Below are positions 1-10,242 of a stretch of 64,000 nt of DNA, piece after piece. Made by a program: the position numbers and the translations under genes. The notes below the pieces were generated by a model. That model did no database searches. It saw nothing but the letters and a program-made list of their open reading frames with translations, and was not told the origin of the DNA. This stretch comes from Listeria grandensis FSL F6-0971 (lineage in GTDB: Bacteria; Bacillota; Bacilli; Lactobacillales; Listeriaceae). Within the stretch, counting starts at the first letter, position 1, and the number at the start of each line of letters is the position of its first letter. The stretch covers positions 1 to 64,000 of the forward strand of contig NZ_AODD01000013.1 in NCBI RefSeq assembly GCF_000525835.1, given 5' to 3'.

Positions 1-3000
1 TCTTAATCTTATCTTTTGCATAATACTGCCAGTTTGTCGCATCTACCACGTTTACTTTACTATAAACAGTATCTCCAACTTTCAGGGCTACAGTTTTCAC
101 ACTACCAGTGAAAGTACCTTTGACAGTCGTGTCTGTTTTTAGTTTAAATGCAGCTGGTGTAATCGTGCTTGTTCCTGCAGGGTTTTGTGTGACAGTGATT
201 GTTTTCGTGTCTACAAGCGTTCCAGCGGCATTGTAACCTTTCACAGAAACAATATCCGTAGGGTTCGTAATTTTACCTTTCGCATAGTACTGCCAGTTTG
301 TTGCGTCTACCACGTTCACTTTCGCTGATTCTACACTGTTAACAACGAGCGATACATATTTCACGTTACCAGTAAAGGTACCTTTCACATATGTGTCTGT
401 TGAAATGACAAAATTACTTGGGTTTGGTGTAATCGTACCAGTTAAGCTTTCTGGACCAGCCACAGTAACGGTTGTTGTCGCAATAGATGTGCCTTCGGAA
501 TTGTAACCAATGACTTTCACGACATCCGTTGTATTTTTAATCTTGTCTTTCGCGTAGTATTGGAATTTGTTATTTGCGCCTACAGCCACGGCAGGGTACA
601 CCGTTCCGTTGACAGAAATGGCTACTTTGCTGACAGAGCCCGTGAAGGAACCTGACACATAACTAGAATCACTGATCGTGAATCCGTTCGCTGTCACCGC
701 ACCTTTTAATAGGTTGCCGTCTTTTAATGTTACTTTCGCGCGTGATAGTTCTCTACCAGATGCGTCTGTCGCTACAATATACGCGTTTTGTGTCGTGCTT
801 GTAATCTTGTCTTTCGCATAATATTGGAAGCTTCCACTTACGGGAACGGTTGTATATTTCGTATCGCCTACAAGAAGGTATACTTTTGTTGCGTCGCCAG
901 AAACGGTTGCTTTGACGTTGGTATCATAGCCTACATAATAAGCTGCGTTGACAACGACAGTACCTGCTGTTTGTTTGGTTACGGTTGTAGAAGCGCTCGA
1001 TGATTTACCATCTTTCGTTACATTCGCTGTCACAACGGCACCTGTTGTTTGTTTTGGAATCGTCAAGCTGTAATTGCCATCGCCTCCTGTTGATCCAGTT
1101 GCGATTACAGTTCCAGCAGCATTTTTGATCTCGATAGAAGCGTTTGGCTCACCTGTACCTGAAACAACGGTAGAATCATTGGTTAAAGGATTAATCGTTG
1201 TTTTCGCGAGTTCTTTACCTGCTGTTACAGTTGTATTTCCACTTGTTGATTTACCATTTAATGTTCCTTTTGCTGTCACAACTGTTCCTGCTGCTTGCTT
1301 AGTAATGGTCAAGCTGTAGTTACCTTCTCCGCCTGCTGTTCCTGTTGCAAGCGTCGTCCCAGCAGCGTTTTTAATCTCAACTGAAGCGTTTGGTTCTGTT
1401 GTTCCTGTTACTACTGTTGAATCAGCTGTTAGTGAATTAATCGTTGTTGGTGCAATGCCGCCACGTACGACTGTTGTGTTTGCACTTGATGTTTTACCAC
1501 TTAGTGTTGCTGTTGCTGTAATAACTGTTCCTGCTGGTTGTTTGGTAATAGTCAAACTATATAGACCTTCTGATCCAACACGACCTTTTGCAAGTTCCTT
1601 ACCATCTTGATCTTTCAAAACGATATCTGAGTTAGGCTCTGCTGTTCCTGCTGCCGTTGTTGACTCTGTTGTAACGGTGTTAATTGTTGTTTGATCAATA
1701 CTACCACGTACTACAGTTGTGTTTGCACTTGATGTTTTGCCATCTAATGTTGCTGTTGCTGTAAGAACTGTTCCTGCTGGTTGTTTAGGGATCGTAAGAA
1801 CATATTTACCGTCTGATCTCACTGCTCCAGATGCTATCTCCGTTCCATCAGCTTTTTTGATCACAATATCGGCATTTCTTTCTGCTGTTCCTGATATAGT
1901 TGTTGCCTCTGTTGTAACTGGATTCTCAATTGTTGTTTGATCGATACTACCACGTATTACAATAGTTGATGCTGTAGCAGAAAATCCATCTAAAGTAGCT
2001 GTTGCCGTAATAACTGTTCCTGCTAGTTGCTTATCAATGGTAAGACTGTATTTACCGTCTGATCCTACTGCTCCTTTTGCAAGCTCCTTACCATCTTGAT
2101 CCTTCAAAACGATTGCTGAGTTAGGCTCTGCTGTTCCTGACAAAGTTGTTGACTCTGATGTAATAGGATTATTAATAACTGTATCCGCAATGTCACCACG
2201 AACGACTGTTGTTTGTGCAGTAGATGTTTTGCCACTTAATGTTGCTGTTGCTATAACAACTGTTCCTTTTGGTTGCTTAGGAATCGTAAGACTATACTCA
2301 CCTTCTGATCCTACTTTTCCTTCTGCTAGTAAAGTTCCATCAGCTTTTTTGAGTACAATTGCTGCATTTGCTTCTGCTGTACCTGTTGCTGTTGTTGATT
2401 TTGTTGTTAAAGCTGAAATTGTTGTTTGTGCAAGCTCACCTTTTGTAACGGTTGTTGTTGCTGAAGAAGTTGCGGATCCTTTTGTTGCCGTTGCTGTTAC
2501 TCGTGTGCCCACATCTTGTTGTGGAATGGTAAGGCTGTATTTTCCGTTTGCCCCTACTGTTCCAGAAGCAATAACTTCACCATTGGCCATAAGTTCAATC
2601 GTCGCATCTGGTTCCGCTGTACCTGTTGCTGTTTTTGAATCTGTTGTTAAAGCTGCGATTGTAGTTGGTGCAATTGCTGCTTGTTTTACTGTTGTTTCCG
2701 CAGAAGAAGAAATACCGTTAGAAGTTGCTGTTGCTGTTACTACTGTACCCGCATTTTGTTTCGATATCTCAATGCTGTAGTAACCATTTGCTCCTACTGT
2801 TCCTGATCCTAAAGTTACTCCTGCAGCATTTTTAATAACGATTGCTGCGTTTGGCTCTGCTACACCAGTTGCGATTGTTGAATCTGTCGTAAGTTCCTCA
2901 ATTGTTGTTGGTGCAATATTCGTTAATGCATAGCTACCACCAAAAAGTTTAGCTGTTGTTTTACTTACAAATTGTGATTGGAATTGAGCACTGTTTGAAG

Positions 3001-4181
3001 TTAGATTTCTTTGACTCAAGTTGCCTTTCGCCCATCCAGATAAATCAAAAGTTGCTGTTGTAAAGTTGTTGTAGTTACGTGTTGGAATCTCACTGTTGAT
3101 TAGACCAGAATCCCACGTTGATAGTCCTTTATCAGAATTAATATTGATGTTTGTTGAATTTCCTGCATAGTTGGCAAAAACAGAACCAACAGAGTTCGTA
3201 TTTGTAATAGCAAAGTTCGAACCGTTCTCAAATACTAATTTACTACCCGTTTGAACTGTTCCTTGTTGACCTGGTGAAGTCGCAACAAAATCTGCGCCAG
3301 TTTGAACCGTCAAGTTACCACTTGTAATAGAAATACCTTCTTCAACTAAATCGCCTGCAACAGCTTTTAATTTAGCTCCAGTTTTGACAATCATGTTACC
3401 GCCTGAACCTGCTGTGTAGATTGCTTGTCTATTTGTAGAAGTTAAGTCCATATTTCCTGCTAAAGTGATTTGTGTGTTGTTGTTATGACCGTAAATAGAA
3501 ATATCTTTCGAATTTACTTTCAAATTAGAGTTCGCTTCTTGATTCATACTTCCGTATAAACGAATGGCAGGACAGTTAGATGAAGATGTGAAGTTTACGT
3601 TTGCGCCATCTTTAATATTGAGAGTTGTTCCTTGAAAAACTTCTTCTAATGCTGCATCTGCTGTAATTTTGCCTTCTAAGATTGTTGTACCATTAGCGTT
3701 ATATACAAATTGTTGACCGCTAGAAGTTACATCTTTATACGTAACTTGTACGCCTTGATATTCTGACCAGAATAATGGATAGATATTTTGATTCGTCATT
3801 GTTAAATCTTCCACACGGTTGACTGAATCTGCTTTGGCAATTCCTATTTTGGCGAAGTTCATATCAATAGTGTGCCCGTTACCATATAGATTTTTTTGTG
3901 TTGTGAAGTTAAAGCTTTCTGTTACCTTGAAATCCGCCATTAACTTAATGTTTGTTACGTTTTTATCCAATAATGCTGCTTTGAACTGAGCGTATGACGA
4001 TACCTCTGTTGCATTGGCTGGTGCTGCTGTTAGTGCTGTGCTTTTAAGTGCCGCGCTTTTAAGTGCAGCTTCACTTGCGAATACATTAACAGGTAATGTG
4101 CTTAATAAAGAACTTCCCACCAATACAGTTGCTAAGGCGATTGTTCCACTTTTTCTGACGATATTTTTTTTTCGTTGACAT
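1..4181 (-). pseudogene. Giant secreted beta-helix/Ig-repeat surface protein, frameshifted at start and cut by window edge
   Basis: The C terminus lies beyond base 1. ATG at 4181 has AGGAGG 10 nt upstream, but a run of nine A's (4164-4172, coding strand) puts it out of frame with the body. Eight A's would give MSTKKNIVRKSG followed by a hydrophobic stretch ending NVFA-SEAA, a convincing signal peptide. No alternative start exists in the body frame, where a TAA lies just upstream. The body frame is then open for about 1390 codons. In order it has a beta-helix-like N-terminal domain (about 370 residues), eight Ig-like repeats of about 80 residues (about 2925-960; recurring GTAEPN and YSLTIxKQ), then Listeria-type modules (about 960-1; recurring FQYYAKDKI). 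It is the same design as the 1451-residue protein at 19565-23920. A Crp-like gene lies directly upstream. The role is probably adhesion or wall surface; ligand unknown. Confidence 0.85.
4164..4172 (-). repeat. Nine-A homopolymer tract at the adhesin start (frameshift site)
   Basis: Nine T's on the plus strand, nine A's in the coding strand, beginning at codon 4 of the surface-protein gene. Length nine is out of frame and length eight restores the signal peptide. Either a slippage-prone on/off switch or a miscalled homopolymer. Confidence 0.9.
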
Positions 4182-4467
4182 TAATAAATGTCCTCCTCTG
4201 AATTTAAATTATTATTATAGTTGCGCAACTATTTTTTGGACTGAATTCAAAAGTTTTAACTTGAATCAATCATATTTCTTAATTTTTCCATAAGGCACAT
4301 CCTTTCTTCATGAAAAATTATTTAAATAATCGCTTTCTTGAAACATTTCGAATTAATTTATCTGACAAATAATAAGCCTATGTTTCAAAAAATCATGTTT
4401 GCTTTTGAAATTGAACTTCTGCTCTGACCTGAATATACGTTTTACTTGATGATGAAATAATGTTTTT
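4182..4467. other. Intergenic region upstream of the adhesin, with an inverted repeat
   Basis: No gene is seen here. It must hold the promoter and 5' leader of the adhesin gene. A perfect 9-bp inverted repeat is present: TTGAAACAT at 4339-4347 and ATGTTTCAA at 4380-4388, with 32 bases between. It could be a hairpin in the leader or paired half-sites for a regulator. No clear PrfA-type box (TTAACAnnTGTTAA) was found. Confidence 0.4.
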
Positions 4468-5142
4468 TTATACGTGCACGATCTCTTCCTTATTTAAAAT
4501 GTATTGATTTGGATCGACAGTGAAAATACCATCATTTGCGAGATTTCGATATAAGGTTGTCATATGCTGTCGAGACATACCTAGATAATTCGAAATTATT
4601 GCTTTTGTAAAATATTTCGGTATTTTAATTTGATCGCCATCTTCTTCTCCATAAAGTCTTCCTAAATAAGTGAGTGTGGATATAAGTCGTTCTTTTGTAT
4701 CTTCCATTTGCCACATTTGTTTCTGTAGCAGCTTTGCATTTGTTTCTTTCATAGAATGATAAAGGTAAAAGGCACCTTCTTGAGAATACATCAGCTTACT
4801 CATTACTTGTTGTTTTGAGAAGCGCCAAGTCTTTACATCTGTTAACGCGACTGCGCTGATAGCCGATTTTTCATTTCCAAATATATCGTTCATACCAATG
4901 ATATCGTGTGGACCAATAAAGTAAGTGACGTGTTCATTTTGCCACGCTACACAAACACCGGATTGGATAAAATAAATGTAATCATGTATAAGGTTTTCTG
5001 AACTTAATTTTTCTTTCTTGTTAAATATTCTCTCTTCTATATTGATGGGATAAGAGCTTGTATCTGATAATAATTTTAACAACTGCGTACTACCAAACTG
5101 TTGATCCATGACGTCCTTATCAAATAATGCCATATAACTCAT
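4468..5142 (-). CDS. Crp/Fnr-family (PrfA-like) transcriptional regulator
   Basis: 224 residues, start MSYMALFDKD. This start is chosen over an in-frame one 17 codons upstream because AGGAGC sits 9 nt before it and because the paralogue at 24012-24695 aligns from here (MLSYIELYDKD). The N-terminal half is a cyclic-nucleotide-binding-like beta barrel (IYFIQSGVCVAW region, residues about 50-100). The C-terminal winged helix-turn-helix includes FTKAIISNYLGMSRQHMTTL (about 170-190). Typical size for Listeria Crp/Fnr proteins. It lies directly upstream of, and in line with, the giant adhesin gene, so it is a likely dedicated regulator of it; this is inference from position. Effector unknown. Confidence 0.85.
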   Translation of the reverse strand: MSYMALFDKDVMDQQFGSTQLLKLLSDTSSYPINIEERIFNKKEKLSSENLIHDYIYFIQSGVCVAWQNEHVTYFIGPHDIIGMNDIFGNEKSAISAVALTDVKTWRFSKQQVMSKLMYSQEGAFYLYHSMKETNAKLLQKQMWQMEDTKERLISTLTYLGRLYGEEDGDQIKIPKYFTKAIISNYLGMSRQHMTTLYRNLANDGIFTVDPNQYILNKEEIVHV

Positions 5143-5269
5143 GTTTGGGCAGCTCCTTTCTGTATTGCCTTTCGATATATTTAATATTACCATGTTTTTT
5201 AGGGATGAGATGGAAAGTATACGTCATAAAAGTTACTTTATTTCATCTATTTTGTGAACACCTGTTTTT

Positions 5270-5959
5270 TTAGCTGCAGGCGCCTATTTTAGGGGAAAGT
5301 TGATTAAGATACACGATCATGCCGTGTGGCTCATCATGGATAATACCTTCTGCCACTAGCAACTTAAAAGCCTTGACAACCGTAACATAGCTTACATTCA
5401 AATAGTTAGCTATCATTTTTTTAGAAAAATATTTTTCTGTATAGATACAATGATCTTTTTCTTCACCGTACAAAAAGCTAAGTTGGAGTAACACATCCAA
5501 TACTCTATCTCTTGCTACGCCTGATCTAATAAGATGATGTGTCAATAACTCTGTGCGGCCAGCCATGACCGCTGCTGCTAAACGCCATCCTTGTGCTCTT
5601 TTGTGTAATTTTATATGCACATCTTGTAATGTCATTTTGTATAACTTCATTTTGGTCAGCGCCACAATACGTGTTCTTGTTTCACCACCAACCAAAATAT
5701 TTTCTACTCCTAGGCATTCGTTCCGCCCCAAGAATTGAATAATAATACCATCTTGCATCACTACAGCAACACCGGATGCTATCATGTATATATCTGTTAA
5801 AAGTGTATCTTCTGCTATGATGACTTGATCAGCTTCCATGAAACATATTTCACTAGGAATGCTATATGCGCCGCCTGCTACTAAATATTGTTTGAGTAGG
5901 CTATTGATACGTTTCTGTTGTTGTAGCGCTTCATTTAAAGTAATGGAACTGTTCATCAC
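5270..5959 (-). CDS. Crp/Fnr-family transcriptional regulator
   Basis: 229 residues. Starts GTG-ATG in tandem; AAGGAG is 7 nt before the GTG (5959) and 10 nt before the ATG (5956), so either is possible. A cNMP-binding-like barrel occupies about residues 30-115 (IYMIASGVAVVMQDG). The C-terminal HTH includes FSKKMIANYLNVSYVTVVKA (about 180-200). It diverges from the paralogue pair at 4468 and 24012 and is better seen as a second family member in a local cluster of three. Target unknown; the neighbouring surface-protein genes are candidates. Confidence 0.82.
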   Translation of the reverse strand: MMNSSITLNEALQQQKRINSLLKQYLVAGGAYSIPSEICFMEADQVIIAEDTLLTDIYMIASGVAVVMQDGIIIQFLGRNECLGVENILVGGETRTRIVALTKMKLYKMTLQDVHIKLHKRAQGWRLAAAVMAGRTELLTHHLIRSGVARDRVLDVLLQLSFLYGEEKDHCIYTEKYFSKKMIANYLNVSYVTVVKAFKLLVAEGIIHDEPHGMIVYLNQLSPKIGACS

Positions 5960-6313
5960 GGATACACTCCTTTTTTTCTTTCGTTTTTGTTGTCTGAATT
6001 TGTTTACTCACACAGTATACCCCCATTTGCATTTCCGTGCCTTTGGTATTCCAACTTACAAATGAGAGATTTTTTTGCATTTACGAGATCCTTCGTATTA
6101 TTTTGGCGTTAAATGTATTACTTTTGTTATGCTGTTCCTGCCGATTATGAACAATTGGTGACAATAAAAATTTATTGGTATCTCGATATAATGTTCTTCT
6201 AAAGATACATAATATACATTTTTATCATTTTATAAGAACTCAATATAGTGTTTCCGATCTCCTTTATTTCTCTTTTTCCCCATTGCTATACTTGATTGTA
6301 TGCCTTGATACAC

Positions 6314-6366
6314 GCAAAAATGCACATCTAAACTGTTCCTACAGTCCAGATGTGCATTTTATTAGT
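6314..6366. terminator. Bidirectional terminator-like hairpin
   Basis: AAAAATGCACATCT (6316-6329) and AGATGTGCATTTT (6348-6360) form a long stem with A-rich and T-rich flanks, suited to ending transcripts of the minus-strand regulator that ends at 6424. The rest of the 5960-6423 gap shows nothing recognisable apart from the presumed promoter of the 5270-5959 gene. Confidence 0.7.
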
Positions 6367-6423
6367 ATATTCATCTTTACTTCTATATTATTCAGTTAAA
6401 AATTATTACTTTCGTTTTCTTCC

Positions 6424-7132
6424 TTAATCCTCAGCATCTATTGGAATTTTTTCTTGTGCCATCAACTCCATAAATCTTTTTACATCTATAATAGTCCAAG
6501 GCCTCTTACTAGAAACTAGTATCCCATCTTCTCTCAAAGATTTACAAACGAGGGTTACCAAACTTTTTGAGACGTTGGCCATATCAGCTAGTAGTACGTA
6601 ATTAACGAACATCGGTAACTCAATACTATTAGGTTTAGCATGGAAACCATCGTACATTAATCTGTATATGCAGAAATATACCCGTTCCGTAGCATCCAAG
6701 TTAGCTCGAATAGAAGCTTGGAAAAATTTTTTTACGTGTTCTTAAGAAATGTTGCATTAAAATAAAATTGTGAGGATCTTCCTTAGCTAAGACTCGCTCA
6801 AAGAACGGAAAATCAATTACCCAGCCAACGATATCTGTAATAGCCTCGTAACGATATTCCATTGGTAGTTCTGCCTCGTATTCTGTAAGCCTCAGAAATT
6901 CCGTTGGTTCTAAAAAATGTTGAAAAATGAACGCTTGATCTTTCGCATAACTAAATTTCATTACGCCTGCTTCTATAAAGAAAAGATTGTTATTAATTAT
7001 TTTTCGCGTTAGTACCTCTCCTTTTTTTATTCGCTTTTCATAGCAACTTTCATGGAAATCTGGATCTGACCTCAAAAGTTGCATCGCATCTATTTTCTCT
7101 TTAATATTTGGAAAAAAAGATTCGGAGTACAT
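6424..7132 (-). pseudogene. Crp/Fnr-family regulator, frameshifted between sensor and HTH domains
   Basis: Two adjacent open frames make one Crp/Fnr protein. The upstream frame (start ATG 7132, AGGTGA close before it, MYSESFF) carries the cNMP-like barrel. It stops at 6701, just after an A7-T5 run (6722-6733). The other frame continues with KKFFQASIRANLDATERV and the HTH (LLADMANVSKSLVTLVCKSL), ending at 6424. Removing one base from the A7 (or T5) run fuses them into a protein of about 235 residues, normal for the family. So it is either a recent null or slipped allele, or a homopolymer error. Third regulator in the cluster. Confidence 0.8.
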
Positions 7133-7215
7133 AATTCTCACCTCTATCTATTTTTTTATGTATCTTCTCTTACAACTTACCCATAATCACATTTTACAAA
7201 CTCAAGTAATGGGTG

Positions 7216-7406
7216 ACACAAGATATCGTTAACGCACCAGAGAACACAGGCATTGGAGTTTGGACGAATGCCTTTGGTAAAACATTAGGCACAAACGCAA
7301 AATCCGAAAATGCCAGCGTAACACTGAAAGTTCTAGGTGAAATAAAGAAACAGACAGCAAATACGGGACTACTTTAACATGGTCAATGACAGATACACCA
7401 GACTGA
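7216..7406 (+). pseudogene. Decayed WxL-domain C terminus (copy 1)
   Basis: One frame reads VNAPENTGIGVWTNAFG then an ASVTLKVLG-like segment. After a frameshift it reads TTLTWSMTDTPD and a stop. This is the pattern of the C-terminal WxL cell-wall-binding domain of Listeria and enterococci: a VxNAP/GxW..FG block, then a terminal TWxLxDTP-like strand. There is no N-terminal part, start or RBS, so it is a remnant. Confidence 0.65.
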
Positions 7407-7412
7407 TTGAAA

Positions 7413-7512
7413 AGCTGAAACTGCCCGTTAGCCTCGACAAAATTTGCTAGGGGGGGCGCAGTGAAAAGCCGTTCCTACTTGTGAAGTTTTCGAGGAGCTA
7501 GCCCGTGAAGCT
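7413..7512. repeat. Structured intergenic repeat, copy B
   Basis: About 100 bp with imperfect complementary arms (TTAGCCTCGACAAAA near 7428-7442 against GTTTTCGAGGAGCTA at 7486-7500). The left part resembles the element at 32106-32252: both share the order GCTGAA, AGCC, GACA, AATTTG, TAG, GGG. It sits between the two WxL remnants. Function unknown. Confidence 0.45.
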
Positions 7513-7616
7513 GGATCCGGAGGCTCTAAACATGATACAGTACATGGATTACATGTCACTTTGTTCTCATGCATATTGAGGTTCTAAATCAGCAAATGAT
7601 GCTTCATAAGAGCCAC

Positions 7617-7840
7617 AACAAAGCTGATTCTATTAATCTAAGTGACGCTCCGCAAACCGTTCTTTCCGCCGACAATAGAGCAGGTATGGGTACTTGGACT
7701 ACTTCTTTTGGAACCTCGACCGGGACAGACAATCTTGACACTAATAAAAACATCAAACTGCATGTCCCTGCAGAATCTAAAAAATCGCTAGAGAGACTTA
7801 CAGTTCAGAACTCACATGGACTTTGACTGATACTCCTTAA
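7617..7840 (+). pseudogene. Decayed WxL-domain C terminus (copy 2)
   Basis: The frame beginning around KADSINLSDAPQTV contains GMGTWTTSFG and NIKLHVPAES. After a +1 shift near 7790 it ends YSSELTWTLTDTP and a stop at 7838-7840. These are the hallmarks of a WxL domain. The 85-codon open frame starting at 7569 includes unrelated leader residues and misses the true C terminus. Together with copy 1 it shows a former tandem WxL gene pair now reduced to C-terminal scraps. Confidence 0.65.
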
Positions 7841-7896
7841 TCGTGTAAAGCTTTCGATATATGATCTCTAAAATGCTTGATACTCTCATTCCTAGC

Positions 7897-7947
7897 AAAA
7901 AAAGTAACTAAACTCAGCGTATTATGCGAGAATAGTTACTTTTTTTG
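7897..7947. terminator. Strong bidirectional terminator
   Basis: AAAAAAAGTAACTA (7897-7910) pairs with TAGTTACTTTTTTT (7933-7946) and an inner CTC/GAG stem. It ends the exopolysaccharide operon on the minus strand and anything reading out of the WxL remnants on the plus strand. Confidence 0.85.
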
Positions 7948-7951
7948 TGAC

Positions 7952-9304
7952 TCAAGAATGACTGAAAACCGATTTTTGTTGTTGCCTAGCGTCTCCGAAA
8001 CGAGCAGTTTTTTCGGAGTATTGATTTGCTAATACATTTTTAGTGTCTAAAATTAAACGGCTATGTTTTGCTATTTTTTCTTTGCTTAACACTTGATGGC
8101 ATGCCAATAACATGACAAGATCATAGTCAGCCATTTTTTCGTAGTCGACCGCGACGGATTTATGAATTGTGCCATCTTTTGCGCGGAATGTGGACGCCAA
8201 TGGATCACAAAATGAGACGTTCGCGCCTTGTTCTTGTAGATTTTCAAAAATCGGAATGCTTGGAGATTCTCGCAAATCGTCAATGTCTTCTTTGTAAGCC
8301 ATTCCGATAAGCAAGATGTTGGAGCCATTCAGTGATTTCTGCACCGTGTTCAGTGTGGCACCTGCTTTTTGAACGATATAATCTGGCATTTGTTTGTTCG
8401 TTTCCTGCGCGAGCTCGATAAAACGACTGAAGAAATTGGCTTCTTTCGCTTTCCACGATAGGTAAATCGGGTCAAGCGGAATACAATGACCGCCGATACC
8501 TGGGCCTGGTGTGAATCGCATGAATCCGAATGGTTTTGTGCTAGATGCATCGATTGTTTCCCAAATATCAATTCCCATTTTTTCGCACAGTAAAGCCATT
8601 TCGTTGATGAATGCGATGTTAATACTGCGGAATGTATTTTCGAGTAGTTTACTCATTTCGGCTACTTCTGTCGATGCTACCGGAACGACTTCATGGATCA
8701 CTTTTTGGTATAGTGCGATACCTGCTTTTGTTGATGCCTTACCGATTCCACCCACCACTTTTGGTGTGTTTTCGGTTTGGTAGGTTTTGTTGCCTGGATC
8801 GACACGCTCTGGGGAATAACAGATATAAAAATCGTCGTCTAAGCGCCAACCAGCTGCTTCCAGTGGTGCCAGTAATAATTCGCGTGAAGTCCCAGGGTAT
8901 GTCGTGCTTTCTAGAACGATCAATGTGTTCGGGCTCATATTGTCTTGAATCATTGTCACCGCGTTCGTGATGTACGAAATATCCGGCTCATACGATTTGG
9001 TGAGTGGCGTTGGGACGCAAATAATGATTGCATCGGCGGCGTGTAAATCTTGGACATTTGTTGTTGCATGAAGCTTTCCTGTTGTAACAACTTTCTCTAA
9101 ACGCACCGATGAAATATCCATAATATCCGACTGACCCGCGTTCACCAGCGCTACTTTGCGAGCACTCAGCTCAAAACCGATGACTTCCAAGCCAGCTTCG
9201 GCAAAAGAAACAGCGAGTGGCAAGCCGACGTAACCAAGCCCCATCACGGCAATAACGGCTGTCTTTTGATCCATTTTTGCGATATATTGTTCGATTTTGT
9301 TCAT
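7952..9304 (-). CDS. Nucleotide-sugar dehydrogenase, UDP-N-acetylglucosamine 6-dehydrogenase type
   Basis: 450 residues. Oxidises C6 of a UDP-sugar to the uronate with NAD+. The N-terminal Rossmann motif is GLGYVGLP (about 22-29). The STTYPGTSRE segment is typical of the WbpA/TviB branch (UDP-GlcNAc to UDP-GlcNAcA). The catalytic Cys is in GPGIGGHCIPLDP (about 270), and a C-terminal UDP-binding Rossmann domain follows. The start overlaps the upstream epimerase by 4 nt (ATGA), so the two are translationally coupled. Last gene of the operon, followed by a strong terminator. Paired with the epimerase it should supply UDP-GlcNAcA/UDP-GalNAcA. A UDP-glucose or UDP-ManNAc specificity cannot be excluded by eye. 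Confidence 0.88.
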   Translation of the reverse strand: MNKIEQYIAKMDQKTAVIAVMGLGYVGLPLAVSFAEAGLEVIGFELSARKVALVNAGQSDIMDISSVRLEKVVTTGKLHATTNVQDLHAADAIIICVPTPLTKSYEPDISYITNAVTMIQDNMSPNTLIVLESTTYPGTSRELLLAPLEAAGWRLDDDFYICYSPERVDPGNKTYQTENTPKVVGGIGKASTKAGIALYQKVIHEVVPVASTEVAEMSKLLENTFRSINIAFINEMALLCEKMGIDIWETIDASSTKPFGFMRFTPGPGIGGHCIPLDPIYLSWKAKEANFFSRFIELAQETNKQMPDYIVQKAGATLNTVQKSLNGSNILLIGMAYKEDIDDLRESPSIPIFENLQEQGANVSFCDPLASTFRAKDGTIHKSVAVDYEKMADYDLVMLLACHQVLSKEKIAKHSRLILDTKNVLANQYSEKTARFGDARQQQKSVFSHS

Positions 9305-10242
9305 TTGCTTAGCACCTGCTCTTTTCTTTTATTGGCTTTGAGGCATTTTTCTAGTCCGGCTTGCAAGGTATATCTTGGTCGCCAGCTCGTTGTCATCATG
9401 AATTTTTGATTGGATAAACGGCTGTCTTTAATATCGCCAATCCTTGCTGGCAACTGTTGTGGGGAAATCGTAGTGGAGAGAATCGTGTTCATAATGCGCA
9501 ACACGTCTTGAATCGATGTCTGTTCGTCTGTAGAAATGTTGTACGTGCCATTTTGTGACACTTTCAGAGCATGAATGAGGGCCTGTGCAATATCATCGAC
9601 GTAAATAAAATCACGTGTCTGCTCGCCGTCACCGTAAACTGTTGGTGCTACTCCGCCCGAAAGTTGACGCCAAAAGTTAGAAATGACATCCTTTCCAAAC
9701 CCGCTTTTATCACCATATACATTAGCAAAACGTAGCGCGCAGTAAGGGAAATCATGTGTTTCTTCATTCAGCGCCAAGTACTGCTCGCCCACAAGTTTAC
9801 TCATGCCATACGGTGAAGTCGGAACGGTGAGAGACGCTTCCACGAGTGGTAAATCCCTATTATCGCCATAAACTGCCGCCGACGAAGCAAAAACAAAGCG
9901 TTTAAAATCCGGCAAACTCTGGCATGCTTGCATCACATTGAGCGTCCCCATCACATTAATATCTGCATCCAATAACTGTTGTTCCAGCGACATTTGTACA
10001 TCGATTTGCGCGGCTAAATGAATCACATAATTGGGCTCGATTTTCGCAATATAACGCGTCGCTTCTTCGCTCCGAATATCACATATTTTTAACGCTACAC
10101 GATTCGTAGGGATCGCCTCGCGCGTGCCCGTGCTCAAATCATCGATGACAAAAATTTCGTAGTCCGATCCCACCAACAGCTTCACTACCTTGGCACCGAT
10201 AAAACCACACCCACCTGTAATCAAAATCTTATTTTCTAGCAT
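9301..10242 (-). CDS. NAD-dependent nucleotide-sugar epimerase (WbpP/GalE-like)
   Basis: 313 residues, extended short-chain dehydrogenase. GGCGFIG (about 9-15) is the NAD-binding glycine motif. SSAAVYG (about 119-125) and the catalytic YGMSK (about 145-149) follow. Likely interconverts C4 epimers of UDP-hexosamine or UDP-hexosaminuronate for the polysaccharide. Overlaps the flippase end by 14 nt and the downstream dehydrogenase by 4 nt, hence an operon. The pairing with a WbpA-type dehydrogenase favours UDP-GlcNAc(A) 4-epimerase; this is inference. Confidence 0.87.
   Translation of the reverse strand: MLENKILITGGCGFIGAKVVKLLVGSDYEIFVIDDLSTGTREAIPTNRVALKICDIRSEEATRYIAKIEPNYVIHLAAQIDVQMSLEQQLLDADINVMGTLNVMQACQSLPDFKRFVFASSAAVYGDNRDLPLVEASLTVPTSPYGMSKLVGEQYLALNEETHDFPYCALRFANVYGDKSGFGKDVISNFWRQLSGGVAPTVYGDGEQTRDFIYVDDIAQALIHALKVSQNGTYNISTDEQTSIQDVLRIMNTILSTTISPQQLPARIGDIKDSRLSNQKFMMTTSWRPRYTLQAGLEKCLKANKRKEQVLSK

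Noticed and set aside
788-2780. Several plus-strand open frames with valine/alanine-rich translations
   Set aside because: They are antisense shadows of the repetitive surface-protein gene; no ribosome sites and composition dictated by the opposite strand.
1-2930. Regularly spaced repeats considered as a CRISPR array
   Set aside because: Repeat length (about 240 bp) and codon periodicity show protein repeats (Ig-like domains), not short direct repeats with spacers.
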